Assembly: GCA_016858145.1 (NCBI GenBank)
Contig: JAEHOE010000161.1
Span: forward strand, 1-64,000
DNA: 64,000 nucleotides
Direction: 5' to 3'
Source: Edaphochlamys debaryana
Lineage: Eukaryota; Chlorophyta; Chlorophyceae; Chlamydomonadales
This document shows positions 34,001 through 45,700 of this stretch, one piece after another. Below the pieces are notes generated by a model, which saw nothing but the letters and a program-made list of their open reading frames with translations, made no database searches and was not told where the DNA came from. The translations under genes and the position numbers were made by a program. How positions within the stretch are numbered: the stretch's first letter is position 1; the number at the start of each line of letters is the position of its first letter.

Positions 34001-36987
34001 GGCGCCGCTGCTGCGGGGTCGCGCGGTCGGCTCGGGGCCGGGGTCGTCCATCTCCTCCCCCTCCTCCTCCGTGCCCGTCTCCGCGTCCAGCCCCGCCTCA
34101 AACGCATCCGACGGGGGCAAGGACACGATCCCGCCCGCCCGCCTGCGCGCCTCCACCTCGGCCTCCGAGTCCGCCTCGCCAGCCTGCTGCCGCCGGGCCG
34201 TGGCGCTGCCCCCTGCGCCCCCCGCCGTGTGGGCCGCCATCCAGCGCCGCAGCCCCGTCAGGCTGCCCAGCCGGCCCCCGCCCGTGGCGCTGCGGGCGCT
34301 GCGGGTGGGGCCGGCGGTGGCGGCAGTGGGAGCGTGGGCCGGGCCTGCGCTGACGCTCTTGGCGCGGTGTGCGTGCGGGTGAGGGGGCGAAGTCATGAGG
34401 AAGGACCAGGAGGCGGAGCCGGCGCGCCGCACCGCCGACAGCAGGCGGGGCACCGAGGGGCCGCTGAGCGCTCCGGCAGACGTGCGGTCTCCGCAGCCCG
34501 GCCCTGCAGCCGCACACTCAATGGGCGCCCAGCCAAACAGCTCAGCGAAGAGCGCCCGCCCCTCCTGATCCGATACGGCGCCAGGCGCAGCCCAAGCAAG
34601 CGCGTGGGGCGAGTGGGGCGAGGGCAGCAGCCCAGAGGGGCCGGAGGAGACGGCGGCACTCGAGGTGCAACAGGCGAGGCCCATGGCGCCGCCCACGCCA
34701 CCGCGCGCCGTCCAGGCGGGCAGCCCCAGGTCCCTCAGCAGCTGCCCGTGGTAGTCCCGCGCGTGCAGCATTAGTGCCCCCGGCCGCCCCGGGCCGGCCG
34801 GCAGTGGCCCCCCCGCGCGCCACGCCTCCTGCGCCGCCACGTCTGCGTGCATGGCGGCGGGGGCGGGGGGGCGCAGGGCCCCGGACAGCAGCGCCGCCAG
34901 CCACACGGCCTGCAGCGCACTGGTCAGGCAGCGGTCGGGGGTGTCCACCTGGGGGGCGGGGGGGAGGGGCCGCAGGCAGGGAGGTGAGAAAGTGAGGGCG
35001 ATGTGGCACGGACACAAGCCGGCCCCTGACACATGCCCCGTCTGCACCAGAGGCCTACCCCCACACACTCCCCCACACACTTTCCTTGCCCTCCCCGGCT
35101 GCACCCCCCCCATCGATGCCGGGTCGGGACCGGGTCGGGACCGTTGCTTAGGGGTTTCGGGTTTGCCTGGGGCTTCTTCCCCGCGGCCTGTCTGCTCACA
35201 ACTGCACTTTTATGTATCACACGCCCACCCTACGCATCCTAAACACACACACAGCCACACCCCCGCCTGCACCGCCCCCCGCTCACCTCCGCCCCCAGGA
35301 TGGCCAGGTTGCGCATGTCGGGCGGCAGGCAGTGCCGGTACAGGTACGGCCACTCGCCCGGGCCCTCCGCGCCTCCGCCTCCTCCACCACCGCCCCCGGG
35401 CGCCTGCACCGCGCCCAGCCCCCCCACCGGCCCCTGCGCCCCCGCGCCCCCGCTCAGCCGCTCCGCCAGCGCGGGCTCCAGGAAGTCGTAGGCGTTACGG
35501 AAGCCCGTGGCGTAGAGCAGCAGCTCGGCGGGGGGCAGGCGGCGGCCGCCCGCCAGCACCAGCGCCCCCGCCTCGAAGTGGGTCGGCCGCCCCTCCACCA
35601 GCTCCACGCGCCCCGTGGACACCAGCAGACGGAAGATGGGGTCCTCCGCCCCACCGCACGCAGACCGCCCCGCAGCCGCCAGCTCGGCCAGGGCAGCGCG
35701 GGCGGCGGCGGACCGGCCCCGCTTGGGCGCGTGTCGGCGCCAGAAGAGCGCCCGCAGCGGCGCGGCGGCTGCGTAGGCGGCCCGGCGCGAGGCGGTCGCT
35801 GCGTAGTAGGGCGGCACCAGGGCCGCGGCCATGCGCCCCGAGGCGCTGGGGCCCAGCGCGGAGGCCAGCTTGGCGGTCAGCTGGTGGCAGTGCTGGGAGG
35901 GGGAGGGGGGGGGAGGAGGCAGAGGGAGGTTCAACGAGGGTGCTGCGGCCAGAGCGCCCGTACGCGGGTAGGCGCAGCACGACCAGCGCCGCTGTGCAAG
36001 GTCACCTTTCCGCTCCTCATCGCTACCGGTACTGCGCCTCCCAGAGCAGCACCAACCCCTCCGATTTCCCCCAACATCAACCGCTCTCTTCGCCCTCACC
36101 TGCTCGCACACGTGCAGCACGCGGCCCGCGCCCCGCCCCACCACCAGGTCCACGATCACACCCGCCACCGCCGCGCCGCCGCCCACGACCACCGCGGTCC
36201 CGCCCCGCACGCTGGCGGGGCAGGCCGCCCCCCCGCCGCCCCCGGCCAGGTAGTGTTTCACGTGCATCTGCACGCCGCCGAAGGAGGCGCAGCCCTGCGT
36301 GGGGAGTACGGGTGTGGGCCACGCGGGCGTGAGGGGCGTGGGTGGCTGGGTGGGCCGTGAGGGAGGGCCCCGGCGATGGCGTACAGCAGTAGTTGTGTTG
36401 GTTTCACGCCTCTCACCGGCAGGGTTGGCACCCAGGGCGTGCGCTGTCGGCCAGTCGCCAGCACGACATAATCGGCGCTCAGGCTGGAGACTTGACCCGT
36501 TCCATTGTCTCGGTACAGAGCTGAGTACTGGCCATTCTCAGTGCGTCTCAACTGCAACAGGCGCTGCGATAGATGGAGCCGTTGCTTCAAGGACTCGCTT
36601 GCCGACAGGTTCCGCTCCATGAACAACGCGCATGCCGCGAATCCCGCAGCAACAACGCTGCTTTCTCGTGGTGAATCCTTGGCTGCGAGCTGCGAGTCGG
36701 CGAAGGGCACCGCTGCCGAACTTCCGCCATAGCAGCTGTGCGCACACTGCGCGTTTTCGTTTTCGCCTGCAGGGAGAGAAACCGCTCATGATACTGGGTC
36801 CAAGCGTAGCAAGCCCCGCCACGGCGCTGGTCGGCGTTTCAGGCGAATGTCCATCCTGGACGGGATGCGCACCTCCTATAGCGGGGTGCTCATCTAGCAC
36901 CACGACGTCCAGGCCCACATCCGTGAGCGCCTTGAGGGCGTGTAAGCCGCTGGCGCCGGCACCCACGACCAAGACTTGCCATGGCAT
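26871..36987 (-). CDS. flavin-containing monooxygenase with ~2,500-residue low-complexity tail
   Basis: Seven exons (36873-36987, 36417-36766, 36100-36294, 35287-35892, 30816-34948, 29277-30628, 26871-29068) join in phase to 2,982 residues. The head is a class B flavoprotein monooxygenase: FAD fold VLVVGAGASGLHALKAL from residue 5, the FMO signature FxGxxxHxxxY as FGGVQMHVKHY (about 160-170), a second dinucleotide fold VVVGGGAAVAGVIVDLV (about 190-206), and YATGFRNAYDFLEP (about 347). Such enzymes oxygenate N, S or C atoms with NADPH and O2; the substrate is unknown. The FMO-like part ends by about residue 550. The rest is Ser, Gly, Ala, Pro and Arg rich, apparently disordered, with acidic runs, poly-Ala and poly-Gln. 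Exons 5-7 are linked by exact donor/acceptor phases (2+1, 1+2), so I read them as one gene. A separate downstream gene cannot be excluded without RNA data. Confidence 0.75.
27972..28006. repeat. (CTG)11 microsatellite, polyglutamine in giant FMO
   Basis: Eleven CTG units on the plus strand read as CAG on the coding strand and encode a run of Gln in the last exon of the monooxygenase gene. More CTG/GCC-rich stretches flank it (27015-27090, 28035-28055). Confidence 0.9.
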
Positions 36988-38812
36988 GGTCCTGCTACCG
37001 CGCTACGTTCTAGGAGGGGCGCAGCATCGTCTTGTCATCTTGGGCACATGTGTGTGTAGCAGCGCCCGGTGTGACCGAGTAAAGATATTCTTCGGCGACG
37101 GCGTTTGTAATGCGGACGAAAACTGCCGGGTACGTCTTTGGCAGGGCCACCTGGCTCGCCCCAGCCGCATCTGTGAACTCATCTTTTAAAACACTCACAA
37201 GGCGTGCTGGCCGGAGAAAAACCAGGTTTGAAAGAAAGTGTAAAGTGCGCTACGGCCCGCGTCCACACCTGGCTTCCGGTTGGCTTGGCCGGTGTGGCTG
37301 TAGGGTCACCGTCCGGGCTAGCAATGTAGGTTTCAGTCGATGATCTTCACAAGCCGACTTGGTACGCGGGGAAGGCGATGGGGGCAGTTCCTGCAAATCT
37401 GCCCAGCAGTGGGCTTGAGGCTGCCATCCTTTGCAATCACCGTATGAAGAGCGCCACGTTGGCGTCGCGAGTGAGCCGACCTGAAGCTGGTCGCGAATGG
37501 GTTTGCGTTCCGCGGCTCGGGCGACGCACGCCCCTTGTCCCCGACGGTCCCACCGCGCTTGGCCCTCGCCCGCTCCGCACCAGGAGCTCCGCACTCGCAA
37601 CTGTGCACCCCTGTGAGTCATCTCTCCCGCCAGATGCGCGTTCAGGTTTTAGGCGGTTAGGCAGGCACGCCACTGTTGAGGGGGGAAGGTCGCTTGCAGC
37701 CCCGCAGTGCCCGAACGTGCCGGCTGCACCCACCGGTTCTGGCCTCCCTCCCTTTCCGTAACTCGCGTGTGAAGGGCTGCTCGCATGAGCCTGGGAGTCT
37801 CAGGCGCGGTAGTTAGCCGGCCGGCCTTAGATACGGAACCGAAAGCCCGTGTGCCCGTAACTCGTGTGTGTGTCCACCCGCGAGACCCTTGCCTCCTTGC
37901 CCTCGCAGTCCTTCCCTTTCCACAGGCGACGACGAAACTTAGGTAGGGTGCCCACAGGTCTGCGTAGTTTGCGACACACGCCCTACGCCCTAACGCCCAC
38001 AAAACGGCGCCTCGCGCTATGTTGATGTCTCCTACCCATCCGAGTTTAGAAGTTGCCACCTTGCGGCATGGAGACCGCTGATTGAATTCTAGGACTGCTG
38101 GGTCCTCCTACCACGAGGGGAGGGGGGGGCAAAACATTAGGGCCCGGCACATGCCCTGCGGGTTTAGGAGGTCAGCATCTTGTCCCGTTACTTTATTTGC
38201 TCACATGGGTTGGCACTCTTCCTACGTGCGTGCTGGTTGTGGGAGTTGGGCTCTACGTGAACTGTCATGGCACCGGGGACCCGATGAGGCGAGGACAGGC
38301 GGGCGCCGGGGGGGGGCGACCGGCAGGCGCAGGGGGCTGCTTCCGCCGGGGTGCTGCGCCGGTGCCAGGCCGCCGGACGCGCGTGCAGCTGGGGCGGCCC
38401 ACTCAGTCGCTTGCAGGTGAGAGCACCACCAAGCCTCGATCGGGACGTGTAACACTGCGCAAATTGCCAGCATCAGCCGGGCCCTCCCTCCTGCACCTCG
38501 CCACCGCACGCCCGGCCCCCGCTGCCGCAGCCAGTGCTTGCGTAGCCCCCCCCTCCCGCCCCGGAGCGAGCTGCTCTGCGCGCCCCCCCCCCCAGTCCCC
38601 CCCCTGGGCCGCACCAGCCCGCTCGGCGCACTGCCGCCACACCCCACCCACTGCACCAGGGGCCCCGCCGCATCGCCGCCTACGATACCCCGCAGCACCC
38701 GCCCGGCACCCCCCAATTGTTGTGTATGCTGCCCACACCCTCGAGTCACGCAGCCTCCGCCTTGGGGCCTCCAGGGCCCTGACATCGTCCTTCGCCTCGC
38801 ATCCCTCCCTCC
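36988..38812. other. intergenic, nothing recognised
   Basis: 1.8 kb upstream of the monooxygenase start and downstream of the stop of the next gene. Base composition is more balanced near 37000-38100, fitting promoter or untranslated sequence. No family-like exon seen on either strand. Confidence 0.45.
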
Positions 38813-41800
38813 TCACTCAGCTTCCGCCTTCTCCCCCTCCGCCTTCTCCCCCTCCGCCCCCTTCCCCTCCGCCTCCTTGCCTCCCCCCTCCGCCGTCCCC
38901 CCCTGCTCCAGGTTCACCTCCACCGCCAGCCACTTGTGGTCCGAGGCGGTGTACTCCTGGTTGCCCATGGCCCGGGACACCACCGCCGCGTGGCGCAGCA
39001 GCACCCAGTCCAGCTTGCCTGGGGGGGGGGGGAGGGTGAGGAGGGTGAGAAGAGGGTGAGGAGCGTGAAAGGGAGGCCGAAGGAAAACCGGATTGCAATC
39101 CCGCCCCGCCCCGCCCTTCCACGGACGGGTTCGTCGACGAAAGCAGCGACTGGGGTCGTCGGTCTGTCCCCCTTGTCCGCACACATCGAACAGCCCCCTT
39201 CCGCCCCCCCCCTTCCGGCCCCACCCGTCATGAGCCGCTGGCCCAGGTAGCGGTACTTGACGTGGTCGAACGTGATGTCGTGCCGGGAGTCCCACGGGTC
39301 TGGGGGGGAGGGGGGAGGGGCAGGCAGGGTGTCAGTCAGCGCAGCCGTGGGGTGGCCACAGGCGGGTGCCTCCGTGGGATGCCCCCCGAGCGGAGTCTCT
39401 TCCCCTGCCCCCTCTCCGCCCTCCTCCCCTCCCCCCCCCCCTCACCGCTGTACCCCGGATTGACCAGGTCCCGGCACACCGCCTCGGGGAGGCCCTGCCG
39501 CCGCGCCCACTCGTTCAGGGGGGCGGGGTCTGGGGGGCGGGGCCGGGAGAAAGAGCGATGCCGCATGGAGGACAGCAGGGGCGCTGCAGCACCGGCACCC
39601 CGCACAGCCCGCACTTGCCGCCCCGGCCAGGCCCCGCCTCCACACCCATACCCTGCCCTCTCGCCTCCCCCCACCTCCCCCACGCACCTGTCACCCTCAG
39701 CACCCGGTGGTCCAGCAGCTCCGCCTCGAACCAGCCCAGCGAGGCCCAGCGCAGGTGGTCGTTGCAGTAGTGGGGGGACAGCTGGGGGTGTGTGAGGGGG
39801 AGGGAGGGGTCGTTGCGTGTGGAGGTGCACACCGCCGAGCCGGTGCGGAGGGCTCCGTGGTGTCCGCGTGGCGAGGGTTGCTGAGGCTGGGAGTGGCGTA
39901 GGCAGCGGCGGCCGTGCGCTACCCCTAAGCACTAGTATTAAGCAGGTAACAGATCCGGCCAGGGTGGAAGAGGGGGGTCAAACGCCCTCGGCCCACTGCC
40001 TATCTCGTATGAGCGTCAGCGCCCCGCCTGCGGCCCGGCTGCCGCCCCTCCCCCCTGCCGCCTCACGACGCCCACTCCCTCCTCCCAACCGTAACCGCTG
40101 TGCGCTCTCCCCCTTGCCCCCCCCCCTCCCCCCCTCCCCCACCCACCCGCGCCACCCCGTTGGCCAGCGTATTGAGGTCCCCCATCAGCGCAGCGGCCAG
40201 CGGCTTGGGGGGCCCCCCTGCGCCCCCCGCCCGCTCCGCCTGCTGGCGCGTGTCGCGGAAGAGGTCCGACAGCTGAGCCATGCGGGCCAGGGCGCCGCAG
40301 AAGCACTGGGGGGGTGGGGGGGTGGGGGGGTGGGGGGGTGGGGGGGTGGGGGGATGGGGGGTGGGGGGGAGGCCGGAGGGTGCACTACTGTGGAAGGATT
40401 GGGGCAGGGGAACGTTGGGGGCAGGGTATGAGGGGTGAGGGGGTGCTGAGGCGATGCACGAGGCGCTCTGCTGGTGTGTAGCTTACCGACGGCCCATGAT
40501 CACGCACCCCCGTGCTCCCCAAGGCTCCCCGCGAAACGTGTCGGCCCGCCCCCCACCTCCACATGCCCCCCCATCCGCCCTAGCGCGGCCCCCCCGTCCA
40601 GGGCCTCCAGCCCTCCCCCTCTTCCGCGCCTCCCCCCCGCCCCCGCCGCCCCCACCCCTTCCCACCTCCAGGTGTGCGCTGTACACCAGCAGGGGCCCCT
40701 GCGGAGTGGCGATGGTGGCGGCGGTGGTCACCCGCCGCCCCTTGCGCGGCTCCCTCGCCGCCAGCTTGTGCGGCTGCTGGGGGGGCGGCAGCTCCCAGTC
40801 GATGGGGTGGGTGGTGTGCTCCACGCAGCGGGCCTGGGGGGGGGGAGGGGGGATGGGAGGGGGGGACTGGGAGGGGGGATGAGAGGAGCCAGAGGAAGCC
40901 CTGAGCTGGAGAGGGCAGGCCGCTGAGGAACCCCCGCCCCCCCTGCGCGAGCCAGGCGGTCGCCGCGATAAGGCCTCGGGTAGCCGGGGTTCAGTGTGGC
41001 GGGGTGGGCTCGCCCCCTTGCCTGAAGCCTCCCCTGCCTCCATCCCTTCCCCGCCCTCGTCGGCCCTCTCTTCCGTCCCCTCCCCCCCCACACCTCAATG
41101 ATGTCGTACTTGGACAGGATGGCGTTGCCGTGCACCCCCCCGCCCTGAGCGTCGGCGGCCCTCAGGGGGGAGTGGATCTCCTCAAACTCAGCCACGAAGG
41201 CTGGGGGTAGGGGGGGGGGAAGAGAGGGACAGAGCAAGCAGTTGGTCACCACGGCACGGCTGCCGCCCCCAAACGGCTGCCCCCGCGCGGCTGCCACTGT
41301 CGGAGTGCGCCGCGCCCCGGCCGCAGTGGCGGCCACCCGCCAGGGCACCGCCGTCCCTCCAGCCACCCACCGCCCGGGGCCATGCGCCCTGGCCGCCTCT
41401 GCCTCTCCCCCCTTTACCCCCCCTCCCCCCCGCCCTGCAGCCCCCCGCCGTCCCCCCCCCACACACCCACACCCACCGTACGCCAGCCCCAGGGCCTGCG
41501 CTATGGCCCGGCCCGTGTCCACCCAGCCGCTGCGCTCGCAGTGGATGTCGATCTCCTGGGGGGGGAGGGGCGAGGGGGGGTTACGGGAGGCGGTACGGGG
41601 CAGGGGGAGGGGGTGAGGGCTGTGCGCTCGCAGACGCTCGGCTCCGGTTGAGGCCTTGGCACCTCGTGAACGCCTCCGTAGCCCCGAGTCGGCGGTGCCG
41701 CTTGCCAGAGCCACCCGCCCTCTGTCCATCACATGTGCAGAGGAGCAGCTGCTAGATCGCCGGCCCCTCGCCAACACCCTTCCACTCTTTTCCTGGCCCC

Positions 41801-42190
41801 TCCCTCCCCTCCCTCCATCTTCCCCCTCCCCCCCAACCTGCAGCGCCAGTACGTCTGCGTCCAGCGCCCGCAGCTCAGCGATGATGGCGTCCAGCTTGTA
41901 GCCCCGCTCGATGTTCCACTTGGGGGCGGGGGGGAGGGGCAACAGCAGGGGGAAGGTATCAAGAGTGGTCCGTGGGGGCCAGGCGGGACGAGAGCGCCTG
42001 GCTGGTGTGTGGGCTTCACCCGCCCCACTCGAAGGGCAGCTCAGGGCACCTGCAGCAGCTTGATGGGCCGGTCCTTGGGCGGCACGGGCCGCTCGCCCGC
42101 TGGGGGCCGAAAGTCCAGCAGCAGCACCTCGGCCGGCTTGGGCAGCGGCTCGGGAGGCGTGCGGGGCGGGGTGTAGGTCGCCGCGGCCAT
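38813..42190 (-). CDS. endonuclease/exonuclease/phosphatase (EEP) superfamily protein
   Basis: Ten exons on the minus strand (42050-42190, 41838-41918, 41477-41555, 41094-41200, 40666-40833, 40147-40305, 39688-39781, 39446-39529, 39225-39299, 38813-39018) give 397 residues with consistent phases. The metal-dependent EEP fold shows its usual motifs in order: WNIERG (48-53), LQEID with catalytic Glu75, GNAILSKYD, VYSAHLE, MGDLNT (Asp235, Asn237), and near the end KLDWVLL and SDHKWLAVEV (Ser355-His357). Family members cut DNA, RNA or phosphoesters; the substrate here is not deducible. The final ~30 residues are a Glu/Lys/Gly/Ala-rich repeat tail of the type KAEGE. It is transcribed divergently from BIOF across 520 bp. 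Confidence 0.88.
40306..40380. repeat. (GGGGGGGT)n tract in EEP intron
   Basis: About eight tandem units of 6-7 G plus T/A at the 3' end of the intron before the exon at 40147-40305. On the coding strand this is the C-rich tract leading to the CAG acceptor. On the plus strand it is a strong potential G-quadruplex. Confidence 0.85.
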
Positions 42191-42710
42191 GGCGCCCCGA
42201 GATGCGAGCTGGTTTGCCGCGCCGAAACGGGTTGGTCGCTGCGCGTGCTCCGCAAAGCTAGGCTGCTACCACGTGTGTAAGCACGTCACTGGCAACGCGG
42301 AGGCTGTATAGAGCCCGCTTTGGGCTGATATCTGGGCGCCAGGGGATGGAGCTGTCGGAAAGGGTTACGCGAGTCGGTCAGGCTCACAGAAGCTGCTCTA
42401 ATTGCTGTGTTTGCATCTGTACACGGCTAGCAGCGCAGAGCTGAACACACAGAGTGCTGGGGGCGATGCGGTTGGTCGCGATTGTGCAAGTGCCCAACGC
42501 TTCGGTCGCGCACAACCCCGCGCCACACCACATAGAGAGGGCTCGAGCTATGGACACACCCATACTCTCGACATAGTGCTCGCGCTCTCCTCCAAACCCT
42601 AGCTCGGCGGCGCAGGAATCCCTGAACGGGTGCAAGTGCACAAGCCGCGACGCGTTCGGTCTCCAGCCACGCCAGCCACGCCAACTGCCTGGGGGTCCTG
42701 GAGGTCCGTC
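42191..42710. promoter_or_regulatory. divergent promoter region EEP / BIOF
   Basis: 520 bp between the start codons of the EEP gene (-) and BIOF (+). More AT-balanced than the flanking coding sequence. No specific element recognised. Confidence 0.5.
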
Positions 42711-45700
42711 ATGGCGTCAGCGAGCGCTGGCGGTGGCGCCGGGGGCGGTCGCGAGTGGGATGACTGGCTGCATGCGTCGCTGAGTGGGCTCCGCAGCGCC
42801 CAGCTGCTGCGCACGCTGCGGCCCACGGTGCCGCTCATGTCTTCATCCGAGGTGGGGGGGAAAGGGGGGGGGGGCTGTTGGGAGGAAAAGGGGGATGCTG
42901 GGGGCCAACATGCAGGACTGGGTGCAGGGTCGGGGAGGAGGCCCGGGGAGGGGACGGGAGGGAGTGGGTGGGTGGCTGCCGCTGTTCATCCGCGCCCCCT
43001 CGTACCCGACCGGTCCACTCCGCGCCCCCCCCACCTCTTCCCCATCTCGCCCCCCTTCCCACTCCTTCCCCACCTCTGCCCCCCCACCCCACCCCCACCC
43101 CCAGGCCCTCATCTACTCCGCCGACCTGGACGCATGGGCGCAGGGCCGCGACCCCGCCGTGGCGCACTGGGGGCACTGCTGCACGCCCCCCCCGGGGGCC
43201 CTGACGGGGCTCCTGACAGGGGGCGGGCCCAGCGGGGGGGCGGCGGCGGTGCTGCAGCAGGGGCCGGGGGCAGGGCCCGGCCCCTCCCTCCCCTCCCCCG
43301 GCCCCCTGTCCCGGCTGCGGCTCTTCTCGCTCAACGACTACCTGGGCCTGGGGGCGCACCCCGAGGTGGCGGCGGCGGCGGCGAGGGCAGCGCTGGCGGT
43401 GGGTGGCGGGGAAGAGCAGGGGACAGGGGCCGGGGGGGGTGGAGCTGGGGGGGGGGGGTCTGCGCGCCTGCTGCAGGAGGGCATGCCCCTTACCTGATCC
43501 CCCCCCCCCTGCACCCCGCCCCCCCCCAGGCCGGCATGGGCCCCCGCGCCTCCGCCCTGGTGGCCGGCTACACGCACTGCCACCGGCAGCTGGAGGAGGC
43601 GCTGGCGGAGCTCAAGGTGTGTGGGGGGGGAGGGGGGCTTGGGTGGGGGGGGCCCTGTCCTTATGTGAATACCGCTCCCGCCCTTCCCTGCCTGCCCTCA
43701 CCCCCCTGAAGCCACCCTCCCCCGTCCCCCCCTCCCTCCCTCCCGCCCTCCCGCCCTCCCCCCCCCCCCAGGGCACCGAGGACTGCCTGCTGTTCCCCAC
43801 GGGCTTCGCGGCCAACCTGTCGCTGCTCACAACAGTGGCGGCGGCGGCGGGGGCGGCGGGTGGGGGGGGATGGGGAAGAAAGGGGTTTTTTGGGGAAAGG
43901 GGCTTTGCGGGGGACGGGGACTGAGCTCCTGTGGGGAAGGGCCGGGCCGCGGGCCTGCTCCGCGCGGCCAGAGTCTGCGTGCTGCGAGCTCTGCAGGCGG
44001 GTGGCGACCGGACACCCTTCGCACCGCCTCCCGTTCCCCCCGCCTGCTCCCGCTGATGCACCCGCCTCCCCCCCACCCCATCGTCCCCACCCCATACCCC
44101 CCCCCCCACCCCAGGCTCCTCCGCCTCCCCCCCTCCCGGCCACCCCCCCGTGGCGGTGTTCAGTGATGAGCTCAACCACGCATCCATCATCGACGGAGCG
44201 CGGCTGGCGGCGAGGGGGGCGGGGGGCGCCGCGGGGGCATCGGGGCAGGGGCAGGGGGGCGGTGGCGGTGCGGCGCTGCACGTGTACCGCCACAACGACC
44301 TGGGGCACCTGGAGGTGAGTGTGTTTAGGATGCGTACGGGGTGAGTGTGTGGGGGGACGGGCGGGTTAAGGGAGGGAGGGAGGGAGAGGGAGGGGAGTGA
44401 ACAGAGGGGGGGAGTTGCGTCCTTCCGGGACGGAGGGACGGCCGCTGAGGTCGAGGCACGTGGCAGCTGTTGGTCCTTGTTGGCTGGTCGCCCCGAGGTC
44501 ATCCTTGCTCCCGCTGCTGCCCCTGCCCTGCCCTTCACCTCGCCCTCCAAACCCCTCCCCCCCCAGGAGCTGCTGTCCGCCACCCCCCCCGGCGTGCGCT
44601 GCCTGGTGGTGACGGACTCACTCTTCTCAATGGACGGAGACTTCGCGGACCTACGGGTGGGGGGTGGGGGGAGGGGGGGGGAAGGGGGGGAGTCCGCGGA
44701 CCTGCGGGGCGAGGGGGGGGGGGGGGGGAAGGTAAAGCCCTGAGGCGCTGGTGGGGCTCTCACGTACAAGGGAGGCAGTGCTGACGCAGCCAGGGTGCGC
44801 TCCCCCAGCTGGGCAGCCCCTACAGCCCCCGTTCAGCTTCCTCACACCCTCCCACACACACCTCCTCCCTCCCCCATCTCTCCCCCCCTCCCGCCCCCCA
44901 GGGCCTGGCCGCCCTCAAGGCCCGCCGCCCCTTCCTCCTGGCGCTGGACGAGGCGCACGCGACCCTGGTGGCGGGGGAGCGGGGGGGGGGCGCGGCGGAG
45001 GCGGCGGGGGTGGCGGACCAGGTGGGGGGGGGGGGGGGCGGCAGGCAGGGTGGTCTGCGGGGGAGAGGGCTGCAGGGGAGCGCGGGGGAGTTGGGGTGCA
45101 GCGGCCCGGAGGGGGGGCGCTGATGCGGGGTGGGGTGGCCTGGGCCAACCCGTGCGGCAGCCCCGGCGGCACACACGCCCCCTTGTTCCCTTCTTGCTAG
45201 ACCAGCCCGCTCACCTTCAGTGCCCTTGCCCTGCCACCCCCCTACCCCCTACCCCCAACCCCTTACCCCCAACCCCTAACCCCCCCCCCAGGTGGACCTG
45301 CACATCGGCACGCTGTCCAAGGCCGCGGGCTGCCTGGGCGGCTTCGCGGCCTGCACCCGGGGCTTCAAGCAGCTGCTGCTCAACAGGGGGAGGGCCTACG
45401 TCTACTCCACGGCGCTGCCGCTGCCCGTGGTGGAGGCGGCGGGGGCGGCGCTGAGGGTGGCGGCCAGGCAAGGGGGGGAAGGGGGGGGGGACTGACGGGG
45501 GGAGAGAGGGTGTTGCTTCTGAGCGGGACTGGAGTTGTGGACTGTGCAGGAGGGCCGCAATGGGGGGGGGGTCAAGGTTGGGTTCGGGGCTTGGCCTGCT
45601 GCCGCTGTCTGCTGTTCAAGTTCCATGTGCAGACTCCCACTTGTGCTGCCCTCTTCTCCTATCCACTTCCCCCCCTCCACTTTTCAGGGAGCCCTGGCGG

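Noticed and set aside
26896..34382. Very long plus-strand frames (for example 26896-28314, 27507-28946, 32553-34382) opposite the monooxygenase exons
   Set aside because: They are antisense to in-phase exons of a gene with a recognisable enzyme head, lack motifs and introns of their own, and consist of the complements of Ser/Gly/Ala codons.
45241..45291. C-rich CCCCTAA/CCCCAA-like stretch that resembles telomere repeat
   Set aside because: It is the polypyrimidine end of BIOF intron 7, with irregular units, ending in a functional CAG acceptor.
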